43,245 bases of DNA from Beroe ovata (lineage: Eukaryota > Ctenophora > Nuda > Beroida > Beroidae). A model generated the notes under the pieces. The model had not been told where the DNA came from, ran no database searches, and was given only the letters and a program-made list of their open reading frames with translations. A program made the translations under genes and the position numbers. Of this stretch, positions 31,701-42,663 are shown one piece after another; position 1 is the first letter of the stretch; every line of letters starts with the position of its first letter. The stretch lies in contig CAMPET010000026.1 in assembly GCA_946803715.1 (NCBI GenBank), positions 87,928-131,172 on the forward strand, in the 5' to 3' direction.

Positions 31701-34322
31701 AATAAAATACCTGTGAGGGACGATGTTTTGGCTGCTGCTGATGCCAGTCGTGAATAGGTAAACACAGAAGTAGAACTGGCAAGTCATTGTAACCCCCTTT
31801 TCTGTTCACTTAAGGTGCGGTTCCCAAGTTTGTCCAACTTCTCTCCTCACCTCACGAACATGTTCGGGAGCAGAGTGTGTGGGCTCTCGGGAACATCATC
31901 GGAGACGGGCCCGAGTGTAGGGACTTTGTCATTCATCACGGAGTTGTAGATCCTGTGATCTCATTCGTACAAGATTCAACTCCGGTAAGGGACCGTGACA
32001 TTTCCCTCCATACTGTAAACACTGATCACTCCTCTCTTCCTTCAGTTCACACTCCTCTCTTTCTTCAGTTAACATTCCTCCGGAATATAGTTTGGGTGAT
32101 AGCCAACTTGTGTCGTAACAAAGATCCTCCACCATCATCAGAGACTATTAGGAAGGTTTTACCTGCGCTATACAGACTAGTTCAACACACTGATAATGAG
32201 GTAAGTCCCCGATGATAATGGGATCTCATTTTCATCATCTTACCCGCTGCTCTTCACTTGTCCCACTCCTTCCTGCCCCTCTCCTTCCTGTTCCACTCCT
32301 TCCTGTCCCACTCTCTCCTGCCTCACTAATCACAATCTGCTACGGTCTACTCCACTATGGCAGAAATGGGATTGGTCCCCCTTTGACTCTATGACACCCC
32401 TTATTCCTCATTCTTCTCTATGAGTAGACTTGCTGGGATTTCATGTTCTGTGTAACAACCGGTTTCTCACTGTTCCTCCCAATCTTACTGAGGTCCCCCT
32501 TATCCACAGGTATTAACCGATGCGTGTTGGGCGTTATCGTATCTAACTGACGGTGCCGATGATCAGATACAAACTGTCCTGGATAGCGGAGTTGCTCCCT
32601 TCCTGGTCTCTCATCTCGGACAGAGTGATGTCAGAGTACTGACACCTGCCGTCAGAGCTGTCGGCAATATTGTCACCGGTTCAGGTGCGTGAGGACATCT
32701 ATAGAACTGAGTAATGAACTGAGTAATGAACTGAGCGTAGAACTGAGTAATGAACTGAGTAATGAACTGAGTGTAAAACTGAGTAATGAACTGAGTGTAA
32801 AACTGAGTAATGAACTGAGTGTAAAACTGAGTAATGAACTGAGTGTAGAACTGGGTGATGAACCGAGTTCTAAACTAAGTGAAAAACTGAGTTTGAAACT
32901 GAGATACATGACGACTATCGACTTCATTGGGTGATGACTGATGAGAGGATTGTTTTTGATCCGTTAAATTTCCCATGATTATTTTATACAATTTGATATC
33001 GCCCCCTCTGTTGTTGCAGAAAGTCAGACACAAACCGCACTGGATTGCGGGTGTCTCTCCTACTTCCCCGTGCTCCTGCAACACCACAAGGAGAGTATCA
33101 AGAAGGAGGCTGTTTGGACCATTTCCAACATCACGGCAGGCACAAAGAGACAGATCCAGGCAGTAATTGATCACGGTCTCATACCGCTCGTTATAAACGC
33201 TCTTGCGTCAGTGAGTAGTGCTGTACTCATAATACTGTACCCTAATACTGTACCCTAATACTGTGCCCTAATACTGTACCCTAATACTGTACCCTAATAC
33301 TTTGGGTAGAATGGAGATGTTAACTTGATCATGCCGTGGTTATTAACCACTGGTTAAACCACTCCTCGATTCTGACTGAGTTCTCAATAATCCTCCCTGT
33401 TTTTATCGCCGATACCAGTAACCACACACATCCACTCCAGGGAGATTTCAACACACAGAAAGAAGCTGCCTGGTCAGTTTCCAACATGACGGTGAACGGA
33501 ACACCACAACAGATTAAATATCTCATCGAACAGCAGGCTATCCCTGCCATTTGTGCGCTCTTGGGAGTCAGAGACACTCAGGTAATTCACTGGTTATGAG
33601 AGGGTGAGAATACAACCCTAGATCTTGCCCTTGTTGGTCGAGATTGAGGAAGATCAAGATCTGGGGGTTAAGTCACAAAACTGACTTAAGTCAAAATTCA
33701 ATTGCAAATTTACACTACTCAGACTTAAGTGAAAACTCAGACTTAAGTCAGTTTCGGAATGGACCCCTGGACAGCTGAGGCAGAACACATGCCTGAAATC
33801 TCATGTGTATTGTGTGTATCTGTTTCATTATGTTGACATTTTGTTACCACATTGGCGTAACATATTGTTCTTGATGAAGTATTGTTAACAGATTGTCGTT
33901 AACAGATTGTCCAAGTGCTTCTGGACGGGCTGAACAACATGCTGGAAACATCTAAAGACGATGTGGACGACATCTGTAAGATGATAGAGGACTGCCAAGG
34001 TCTTGACAAGATTGAGGAGTTGCAGCAACATCAGGTAATAACATCGGGTGTGATCGTAACATCAGATTCATCTGCTCAGAGCATCCTATCTGGAGCAGAT
34101 TCATAGAATAATGGATGAATCATCAATATCATGTTCATTGGTGGTCACCTGATCTCATCTCCCACGATTCCTCAGAACAAGCAGATTTACAAGTTGGCAT
34201 TCGATATCATCGACAAGCACTTCTCGTCTGACGACTGTCTGGAAAACGATGAGGACAATTTCAATTTCCAGATAACCGGAAATGAGCAGCAGATATCACC
34301 CGACGGTGGGTTTAACTTCTGA
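28717..34322 (+). CDS. Importin subunit alpha, KPNA3/KPNA4 type
   Basis: Eleven exons fit in phase: 28717-28812, 28892-28966, 31322-31410, 31514-31695, 31815-31984, 32069-32200, 32510-32684, 33020-33210, 33441-33581, 33906-34034 and 34176-34322, giving 508 residues (human KPNA4 521). The first two exons form the importin-beta-binding domain: [25 protein letters not shown] and LKRRNIP. ARM repeats follow with NLS-groove W-x3-N pairs: WALTN, WALGN, WVIAN, WTISN and [41 protein letters not shown] and [11 protein letters not shown] favour the alpha-3 (KPNA3/4) subfamily. It carries NLS cargo to importin-beta for nuclear import. Intron 2 (28967-31321) holds an opposite-strand gene, a CA repeat and the N gap, so a small missing exon there cannot be excluded. 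ATG is 1 nt after CACATTCATAG. Confidence 0.93.
29380..30793 (-). CDS. Beta-1,3-galactosyltransferase-like (GT31) nested in the importin intron, divergent active site
   Basis: Three minus-strand exons in phase: 30793-29954, 29789-29538 and 29445-29380, giving 385 residues. A transmembrane anchor ([16 protein letters not shown]) sits at about 79-94. Starting instead at Met70 (30586) gives the usual short cytoplasmic tail, so the true start is uncertain. GT31 landmarks: FIVL-like [52 protein letters not shown] and the C-terminal DPDFM|VTLYQQL helix. Family enzymes add galactose or GlcNAc in beta-1,3 linkage in the Golgi. The metal-binding DDD is replaced by NDN ([11 protein letters not shown]), and the preceding DSYxNLTxKT block is eroded (NSSLTLAGL), so catalysis is doubtful. 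The last exon is the least secure; an alternative acceptor ending at 29475 gives a shorter tail. Confidence 0.75.
31165..31290. repeat. (CA)n microsatellite with a 19-base assembly gap
   Basis: CACACA tracts on both sides of a run of N at 31256-31274, within intron 2 of the importin gene and 47 bp before its third exon. The true intron length is unknown. Confidence 0.95.
32690..32905. repeat. GAACTGAGTAAT / AACTGAGTGTAA minisatellite in importin intron 7
   Basis: About sixteen units of 12 bp (GAACTGAGTAAT, GAACTGAGTGTA, AAACTGAGTAAT) start directly after the donor of importin exon 7 (GTGCGT at 32685). Because the unit is a multiple of three, it is open in frames on both strands (NELSVELS and SSLLSFTL repeats), which are not genes. 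Confidence 0.9.
33228..33303. repeat. ACTGTACCCTAAT minisatellite in importin intron 8
   Basis: Five to six tandem copies of a 13-bp ACTGTACCCTAAT unit, one with GTGCCC. A separate cluster of (A/G)ACTTAAGT words, partly inverted, lies at 33665-33750 in intron 9. Confidence 0.85.
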
Positions 34323-35229
34323 CAACAAGCACAACGACGACAATGATGGTTCTAACATCTCATTAACAACGGTCAACGATGTTAACAACATGAACAATGG
34401 ATATCGTTAACTAACACCAACATGCGGATTACGGTTTGTCGTCATCTACCAGTATTTATTTCATTGAAAGGTTGTTAATGTATTTAGTGATCGATAACAG
34501 TCGCGGAATTAAGCTTTATCTGAAACATACCATGATAATTTCAACAACAGCAATCTTTATTCGAGACCGGTTTACCAAGTTTTGGCACTTTTCCACATTG
34601 CAGAGTCCATATATAGATCCATATAGAGTCCATAATAGATCGTAAGTTATTTTGGTGGCAATTGAGGAGCGTAAAAATCTTCATGATGACGAAAACTATG
34701 CCCGCACTGTCTTACCCTTCACTCATCGCTCAAAATTTCCCCATCCTACCAATTCAACAATCAACAATTGAGTGGTTCAGATCCTTCGCGATCTTTATTG
34801 AGGATAATTCCCACAAATTCAATGCCGGAATCTAAAAATTTCACTATCATTTCGAAGATTTTAGATGTTTTTCCTCATTACACCTGAAGACAAAATTCAA
34901 CTTCAAGTTCAGGGTACTTGACTTTGAGTGGCACAGGTTGCAGCATAAATTTGGATTAATGGATTGTATTGTGTCTGGTTATCAGGGACGTGTGCTATCA
35001 GCAGCATGCTCTTACTGTAATACTATAATTCTGTATCCTACAATTTGGGCGTTTCGGTGTTTATCTTGAACTGTTAAATAATATTGTGGCTGTATGCATT
35101 TCCGTATCTGATTCTGTTTAACGCTCATGTGACAGTTTTTAAAAGATTATTTACATTTTATTTTCCAATTTCATAAGCTATGCTTTTTGACTTCATTGGA
35201 GTTCAGAGTTGGACCTTGCCTGTTGCCGG

Positions 35230-35720
35230 ATTGCGGATATGATGACATCTGCCCACTGTTTCTCGCGCGAGAAACACTAACAGAGGTCAGATAAAATCTG
35301 ACAAGGTTGTCTGGCCTGGCGATGCCAAACCGTGTCGCTCATCGCTGATGCAAAGCGCAAGCCGGGCCGCGAGAAATAAAATAAGTTTATTTGTCTGGCG
35401 ATGCTAGACCGCTGATGCAAGCCGCGAAGCGGCTTGCGTCAGCCGCGTCAGTCTGAGAATAAGTTTGCGCCGCGCGCGCAAAACGAAATTCTCGACAGGG
35501 TCTATCATCGATCGACAAAAGTTTATTTGCCGGCCCGCGCGAGCAAAACGAAATACTCGCGCGCGCGGACAGGGCCGCGTTGCACCGGATGTGATCTGTC
35601 CACTGTTTCTTGCGCGCGCGCGCAAGAAACAGTGGACAGGTAACATCCGGCAAGAGCCGCGCAAAGTCTATCAACAATCAACGACTAGTTTGGCTTTAGA
35701 TGAAGGTGCGCGCGAAATTT
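35230..35720. repeat. CpG-rich dispersed repeat, copy 3 (longest)
   Basis: Contains CAGATAAAATCTGACAAG (shared with 5316-5333), GTCTGGCGATGCTAGACCGC, the internal palindrome AAGCCGCGAAGCGGCTT, GTCTGAGAATAAGTTTGCGC and GACAGGGTCTATCATCGATC, the last two being the reverse complement of the 17360 copy. Several overlapping open frames on both strands (Arg/Ala-rich) arise because CG-rich sequence lacks stops. It also carries the 66-bp palindrome at 35585-35650. Confidence 0.75.
35585..35650. repeat. 66-bp near-perfect palindrome
   Basis: Left arm starts CCGGATGTGATCTGTCCACT and continues GTTTCTTGCGCG. The right arm is its reverse complement (CGCGCAAGAAACAG, then TGGACAGGTAACATCCGG), with two or three mismatches. 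There is almost no loop. It could be two element ends fused head to head or a self-inverted repeat terminus. Single arms of the same sequence appear near 16752 (AGAAACAGTGGACA) and 35253 (CCCACTGTTTCTCGCGCGAG). Confidence 0.85.
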
Positions 35721-36043
35721 ATATTGACAAACTATAAATCTGACGAATTCTGATCTCCTTGGAATGCCGGCTGTCTTTTATTTCTATTCCAGTCTGAACT
35801 CGTTACAAAATAATACTTGACATTTTGGAAGATTTTATCATTTGCAAGATGATTTAGATCAGGACCAAGGACGATCTTAGTCTTTAGTTGATTTATTTCG
35901 ATATATATGCCATTGAGTCACTCAGTGTGCATAATAATCCTTGAGATCATATTGTTAGCTATAAAATTTATACAAAGTTTGACTCAGATGCCAAGTAATA
36001 AATACAAAGTAATAAATCTTGGTGTATGACTGTATGAGGCAAT

Positions 36044-38946
36044 ATGCCACCTTCAAAAATAGGTAAATCTAAAATGCTTTGAGTTCAAGCCTTGCTTATT
36101 GTATCTTGGTGATAGGTATTATTGCAATATATTGTGAATTGCTTCTGAATGGTTATGACTAATCTTAAGATTTGCCTCAGGTTCCATATTTGTAAGTGTA
36201 AAAAATGTTGGATCCAAAGCAAAACTTCAAACATCATCATGGGCAAGGAATAAGAAGGAGAATTCCTTATCATGGGCAAAATTGAAAAAAGATAAATTCT
36301 TGTCACTCCCACTGGTGTCCCTGGTGGACAACAAAGTGCATTATTTGCTCTCACAAGATAATATTGATAACATACAAATGAAATATTATGAGTATTATCA
36401 TTGGCTAGCTGGAACAGAGGTGACAGAGGTTCAAGAAAGGGTGAGTTCATTAACTTTCAATATAAGGAAATGGGAATTTAGTAGACTGAATTCAGTGATT
36501 GAAATTTTTCCGTAGCAGGATAGATAGTCTCCCATTAACATATAGCTAATGGCTACTATTTAAGCTCAATAAGACATATTTGTGTACTTATTTATATAAA
36601 TACTAGATGAAAATTTGGTTTTGTTAAGATTAGCTAGGCAAAATAAGTTACTGCAGCAAAGAACTCAATGGTCAATACTTTGAATTACTATACAACATCA
36701 GGCAAGATATTTGGAGAGCAGGCTTAACATGAACAGGAAAGAAATGAGGGAAAACAGAGAGCTACTTGACAATATAACAGAGCGTTTAAGGAGCATAACT
36801 TCAGAGCTCGAGCATACTGGCAGGGGTGATCTCAAACATCTGCATCTCAGACAATTAGAATATGACACCATCCAGGTTTGGAATTTAAGATTGTGCTGTT
36901 CATTCTATTTTCTATACCTAATTTGGTTCTTCATAAAGTCTGCTTGATGATTCAAAGTCAGAGTGCTCACCTGCTTAATTCAGGAAGAGTTGAAATTAAG
37001 TCGGATGGTTCAAAAGAGTGAATTTCAAGAGCGAGAGACATTTACTTTACTCATGAATGCTGTGAGGGAAAGTCATGAAACTGAAAGGAACTATAACCAG
37101 AGGATAAAAATGATATCACTCCTTGGTATGTCGATATTTGCCCGTGCTCACATTGTTGTTGATTTCTACTTCCAATTCTTTGGTACCTTATTGAAAAAAC
37201 ATGCATAACTCTTGATCAGGTGCCATACTTGGACCATTTATTGGATATATATTCAGTGCTCGTCTCAATAAAATGCGATTTAAGAGGATGGAAGAGGTGA
37301 TAGACTCTAAGTTGAATCTTTTGAGTTTATCAACTATCTGTGCAATTAAAGAGATACATGGACTTGATCCTGACATCATGACAGAGCCAGAAAAAATTGG
37401 TTTTATCAAACGGATCCGAGGGATGGCTGAAGCTATCAAAATAAGTCTCATTCAAGCATTCAACTCCCTGAAAGATTCCTATGCAATTGATGATTCTCAA
37501 GTTCTGTCTTTGGAACAGTCGCCAATTGTTAAATCACCTAAGGTTGAAATGAAAGATGCAAGTGTTCAAGCTGTTTATGAGCCAGTCAAAACGGAGCCTA
37601 AGCTAGTTGTGCCTCGAATAGTTGACAAAATAAGCATTCCTGATTTGAAGTCCGTTCTTGTATCACTCAAGAGTATAGAAGACAAGCAAGATTCACTACA
37701 GACTAAGATATTGGATTACCAAGAACTTCAAGAGGCTAACAAAATTGAGGTGTCAGTAAATACTTCGGATGATGAAATCATTAAAATGCTTCAGTCGGAT
37801 CAAGCAAACACAAAAAGAAATCTACTATCTATCCAAGACAATTTGAAGATATTGCAACTCTCTGTGAACAAATCTTTGAAGGACGTCCAATCAAATATTG
37901 ATAATCTCTCGATGAAAATAACTAACAGCTCAGAATTATACATTGGAAATCTTGAGCATTCACAAATTCTGAACGATTTGTCAAAGCTGCTTACCAATAT
38001 CAAAGGAAACTTAGAGTCTATTGAAGCAGTTTATTCAGATGACACAACCAAGCAGTTAGAGGAACTGAAGAGTATTCACAATGACCTCACTCAGCAGAGG
38101 AATGAAGTTGACAAAAATAATCAACTTCAACAGGAAAGATTTGCACAGATTGACCAAAAACTCGTGGAAAATGGTGTCAATTCCTCGGAAGTTAAAAGCA
38201 AGATTGAGGCAATGGCAGGAATGTTGCATTCATTGAATAACAAAAATTCCACTGAGGATATTCTTTTGATAGTTGAACAGCTTACTGAGGGATTTGAAGA
38301 AATTAGGTTGGCAATAGTATCTGACAAGGAAAATAATAATCAACTCGTTAAAGATTCAGTTCAGACACTGGAAAACAGCATCTCTGGGGACATGATGAAG
38401 ATGGATGAAAAATTCGGCAGACAACAGAAAGACATCTATTCATCTCTGCTTGGCAAATTAGACGAGATCTCAAAGACGCCGCCTGAAACTTTTCTGCAAG
38501 GGCATGAATGTCGAAATAAGAGTGTTACTGAAGATCTAGCTAAGCTAGGAGAAAATATAACACAACGTAATGATCATGTGTACTCTTCTATTTTGGAGAA
38601 ACTGGAGGAATTGTCAAAACCTCCCATGCATACATTACATGCCAACAAATCTTGTCAAGCTGATGAATCTGATTTTGCATTGCCGAAAGACATAGATGCC
38701 TGTTCGGCCACTGTTTCCTCAACTGTTGAATCAGGATGTGATTCAGAGCCCGACAACGATCCACTCATAAGCACAGTTCTTCATTCTGTTGACGATTCCT
38801 CAAATTCTGTCAATGAAACAGCTGCGGAAGTGATTGATGATGTTCCGGTAAAGTCAGATTCTGACTCAAGGAGACATCCTATTGTTTACGTTTACAGTGC
38901 ATATGTGGTGTTATCCATTGCAATTACATACAATGTGTTTCGATGA
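36044..38946 (+). CDS. CCDC51: CCDC51/MITOK-like mitochondrial channel protein with enlarged coiled coil
   Basis: Five exons in phase: 36044-36062, 36181-36440, 36702-36875, 36984-37125 and 37220-38946, giving 773 residues. The first 30 residues (MPPSKIGSIFVSVKN...) are basic, fitting a mitochondrial presequence. Residues up to about 215 follow human CCDC51: EYYHWLAGTEVTEVQER, LRQLEYDTIQEE, RETFTLLMNAVRESHETER and the first membrane segment ISLLGAILGPFIGYIFSARL. The last residues (VYVYSAYVVLSIAITYNVF) form the second membrane segment. CCDC51 is the pore subunit of the mitochondrial ATP-sensitive K+ channel with ABCB8. Between the membrane segments lie about 540 residues of predicted coiled coil, against roughly 160 in human (411 in total), so this loop is strongly expanded. 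The tiny first exon is inferred from phase and targeting character. Confidence 0.85.
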
Positions 38947-39941
38947 TCAATTCTCTAGCGTCAAATTTTATAACTATATATTTTCAAGGGGTAATTATAT
39001 TAAGTCAAAATTTATATGTGTATAACAGTGGTCAGATTGATACAATGATGGTCGTACTTACTGCTCTTCAATCAATATTCTCCTCGCCAGGACGAAATCA
39101 AATTTCAAAGCACTTTAAATAAGTGTGTTTGTGGCGACTGCTGAGTCAATAAGTGCCACTCATTGACTGCTCACAATGGCTCATTCCTCTGCTTTAGTTG
39201 AATTTATATCTCCTTGTCTTTTATGTAAAGACATGATATGTATATTTGTATTTTGATTTATAGTTCGAAGAGTGTGTCGCACAAATTCTGAATGAATACA
39301 TACAGTACCAACAGGTTTAGGAATCTCGCCCCATGTTTAAATGTTAGTGTGAATGTGTTGAAGGTTAGAGTAGAATACCATTATACATACTTCGATTTCA
39401 AACTTAAATCTTGTCAACAAAGTAGTTAGGTACCAGCCAGCCAGTAGGCTTGTTTTTCTCCGTGCCGGTAATTACTACACATTATTCAACATGTAGAAAT
39501 GTATGTGAATTATCACCTCTACAACAGAGGTAGTAGACATTATCTGCACAATATGTAGGCTGCCGTGAGAACAGGACGTCTAGATTTTGAACATAAAAAC
39601 ATGGTCATAGATTTGGGTTATTTCCGGTTCATCAGACTGAGCATCAGAGACTGTAGTTGGAGAAATCTCTATGATAATCATTACTGATAGACGTATTGCG
39701 TTTAGTCAATAAAGACACCGTGGTTGTTATAAAGGAGGTGTAAAATAATCCAAAAGCATCAGGAGAATGGTCAGTGGGGATTGGGACCCACTTAAATCAC
39801 TTTGACACAGTGCCTCACAGCATTCCATCCTGTCACTCAAATTTGATTGTATAAAGTAGTGTTGTAAAGTTTAAAGTTTCTTATATCTTATTGCAATGAT
39901 TCTGTGACTGATTATTGATTATGCCCCGAATACCTCATAGG
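38947..39941. other. Intergenic region between CCDC51 and XPG
   Basis: No gene, RNA or repeat recognised. AT-rich with no long open frame. It presumably holds the CCDC51 3'UTR and the XPG promoter or leader. Confidence 0.6.
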
Positions 39942-42663
39942 ATGGGGGTGAAGGGACTGTGGAAGTTGTTGGAGGGTGTTGGAACTGATGTACCACTGGA
40001 AGATCTTTCGAACAAGACTCTTGCAGTAGATGTCAGCATATGGCTAAATCAGATCACAAAAGCTATGAGAGATGCAGAGGGTAAGTTTTAGTACTATGAC
40101 CGAAGTATAGAGGAAGTTATTGCTCAATGGTGCTTACGTCATGATGAAATTGGTGACATTTCCTTGATAATACCGATAACACCGATAAGACCGATCTTTC
40201 TTGAATCACGAGTCGTGATCTATTTACTAAATATTACACCAAATTACAGGTAACAAACTACCGAACGCCCATATCATGGCGATTTACCACCGCCTCTGCA
40301 AGTTGCTGTACTGTAGGGTGAAGCCTGTGTTTGTGTTCGACGGACATGTACCTGAGATAAAGTTGAAGACTCTAGCGGCAAGGAAAAGAGTGAAGGCAAC
40401 TGCGGCAAGGATTGCAGAGGACTCCAAGAGAGACAAGGTCAAGTTGAAATTACAGAAGTTGGCTGTGGATCATGTGTTGGGTAAAGAGCGTAGTCAGCCT
40501 GTTTCAAAGAAGAGCGATGATGAGAAGGAAGACATGTTTTATCTGGAGCCCACAAATAATACCGAGTTGGATTCACTAGGAATGGAAAAACACCAATCCA
40601 ATAATGAAGACAAATTGGGTCTTTCACCGAATCATGTCGTGAGCTTCGCATCTCAAAAAAGTGCAATAGATCCATTATCAGACGAATTCAAAGTGCTCCC
40701 ACCAGACATACAGCATGAAATTCTCCTTGAACATATCGAGGAGCGGAAGTTTCGTGCAAAAACTCTTTGCTACAGTGACAAGAGTAACTCTGGTGAATTC
40801 TCTCAGCTCCAAATCAACAACTTGCTGGCAAAGAATACTCTAAATTCTCAGCTTGAGCAGATCAGGCAACGTCTGAGGGGGTGTGGTGAAGTGAATGAGG
40901 GAGAGAGTATCCAGGTCATGAAATCTGGTCACAACTCGGAGATAGTGTTCACTAAACACGTCCATAACTCAGTATTTGATATGGTTGATGCTAGGGAAGA
41001 TGATGAGGATAGTAAAGACGCCCCATTATCGCCAACCACACCATCCCCCGCAAAATCGTGCAGCAAAATCGACACCAACACATCAAAGAAAGATGACATC
41101 AAAAACCTCATGTTCGGTTCTGACTCTGAAAGTGATGATAATAGACCTGAGGACAGTGATTCAGATGATAAATCATTTGGTGAAGTGAAGAATGTTCTTG
41201 GGCTATCTCGGGGTCACCCGGGCAACTTTGTCAATCCTTACAGCTGCAAACAATTCGATAGCAAGGTAAAGTTCAAGACTAGCAACACACATTCAGATGT
41301 TAATAGCATTTCCGAGAGCAATGAGGATGGTAAAATTTCGTTTGAAAACGTCTACGACGACTCGTCGAGCTCTGAATCAGAGTTTGAAGAGGTCGCTGCG
41401 CCTCCTGAAACAGTAGTTTCCTCACCTCCGGGCGGGAGGCACGGACAAACTCGGCCACTGGCGCACGATGTGCTCATAACTAGAGAAGGCGTCAGTACAG
41501 TGGAACCAGGAGAAAAGGAGGCTCATCCTGAAGTGACAGTGATTGTTCCTGACAGAGCTCCCTGTGGGAACATGATCAGCATTCCTAACACGGATACAGG
41601 TCATGAAGAACGGGCTGGAGTAACTCAAGATGAAGAAATTCGAGATACAGTGACTCCAAATGAATTGACTCAAGATGAAGTATTTCGAGATAGAGTGACT
41701 CAAGATGAAGTAACACAAGATGGAGTAACACAAGATGAATTGACTCAAGATCACTCTCCCCTAGAAGACACACAGCAGATCCCTGCGGAAGATCTAGAGG
41801 TTCTGTCGAGCAAATTAAATGTCGAGCTGGTGGCAATACAAGATAAGCACCGAAAAGCAATGTCTGTAAGTGAGGTTGTGAGTCACGGCATCGTCAAAGA
41901 TGTGCAGGATCTCTTGAACTTGTTCGGAGTGCCATTTCTGACTGCCCCTGGAGAGGCTGAGGCCCAGTGTGCTGAGTTATGCAATATCGGACTTTGTGAC
42001 GGAGTAATCACTGACGACTCTGACGTTTTCCTCTTTGGAAATGTGACCGTGTATAAGAACTTGTTCAAGAAGAACAAGGACCCATATCGGGTGTCGTCTG
42101 TTGAGATATGCAGCACACTGGGCCTCGATCGGGCATCACTGGTTGAAATAGCACAGCTGTTAGGAAGTGATTATTGTACTGGTATCAGAGGTATTGGACC
42201 AGTAGCTGCTCTTGATATTCTATCCACCCACAAAACTCTACACACTTTCCTTATCCAGTCAGAAATCGAGAAAAAGTACAGGAAGTTTGATTTCTCGACA
42301 CTGCCCGACGCTAAAGCTGTCAATGCCTATTTTAAGCCTGCTGTTTCGAGTTCTAATGAGAATTTCTCATGGAATGAACCTGATGTTCATCTTTTGAAGG
42401 AGTATTTGTTGAAGAAATTGGGATGGAATAGCAACAAAGTTGACGAAACACTACAGCCTGTTTTGAAACAACGGAAAAACTCATTGATAACGAAGTTCTT
42501 CAAGCCAGAGATACTCCAGACTTCTAGCAAGACCCTGACTAGGGGAAAAACATCTACAAAAGGCGGGAAACAGAGAAAGCGAGGAAGAGCGATCGGCAAG
42601 AATCAGCCTAAGAAACGGCAACGTAAATCAGTTGTGGAGAGTGAAGATTCCGACTTGGATTGA
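39942..42663 (+). CDS. ERCC5: DNA repair endonuclease XPG (ERCC5)
   Basis: Two exons, 39942-40080 and 40250-42663, giving 850 residues (human 1186). XPG makes the 3' incision in nucleotide excision repair. N-domain: [13 protein letters not shown]30 in [11 protein letters not shown] and D77 in [11 protein letters not shown]. The spacer keeps the XPG-specific [20 protein letters not shown] block and then becomes acidic. I-domain: [13 protein letters not shown] (E615, E617), [11 protein letters not shown] (D635, D636, D638) and [14 protein letters not shown] (D687). All FEN-family metal ligands are present. The C-terminus has a PIP-box-like NSLITKFF (790-797, Asn for the usual Gln) and basic NLS clusters ([14 protein letters not shown]). 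The spacer contains a TQDEV-type pentapeptide array encoded by a 15-bp minisatellite. An in-frame ATG lies 21 nt upstream (39921), but MGV is conserved as the start and follows CCTCATAG|G. Confidence 0.95.
41620..41748 (+). repeat. Coding minisatellite in the XPG spacer (ACTCAAGATGAA units)
   Basis: Units of 15 bp (ACTCAAGATGAAGTA and variants ACACAAGATGGAGTA, ACTCAAGATGAATTG) encode TQDE(V/L)/TQDG(V) repeats, with longer FRDRV/IRDTV interruptions. The reading frame is kept. The complementary strand is also open (leucine/histidine-rich), which is not a gene. Confidence 0.85.

Larger units (their letters stand above)
34323..36043. other. Intergenic region between importin-alpha and CCDC51
   Basis: No gene seen before the CCDC51 start. 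34323-35220 is AT-rich without recognisable features and probably includes the importin 3'UTR. 35230-35720 is the CpG-rich repeat described separately. 35740-36043 is AT-rich and would hold the CCDC51 promoter. Confidence 0.6.

Noticed and set aside
32673-32934. Long serine/leucine or asparagine/glutamate repeat proteins
   Set aside because: Both strands are open only because the 12-bp intronic minisatellite unit is a multiple of three.
35387-35737. Several overlapping Arg/Ala-rich open frames on both strands
   Set aside because: They lie in a CpG-rich palindromic repeat whose composition lacks stop codons; no frame is preserved in the other copies.
41422-41860. Leucine/histidine-rich frames opposite XPG
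   Set aside because: They are the complementary reading of the TQDE-coding minisatellite.
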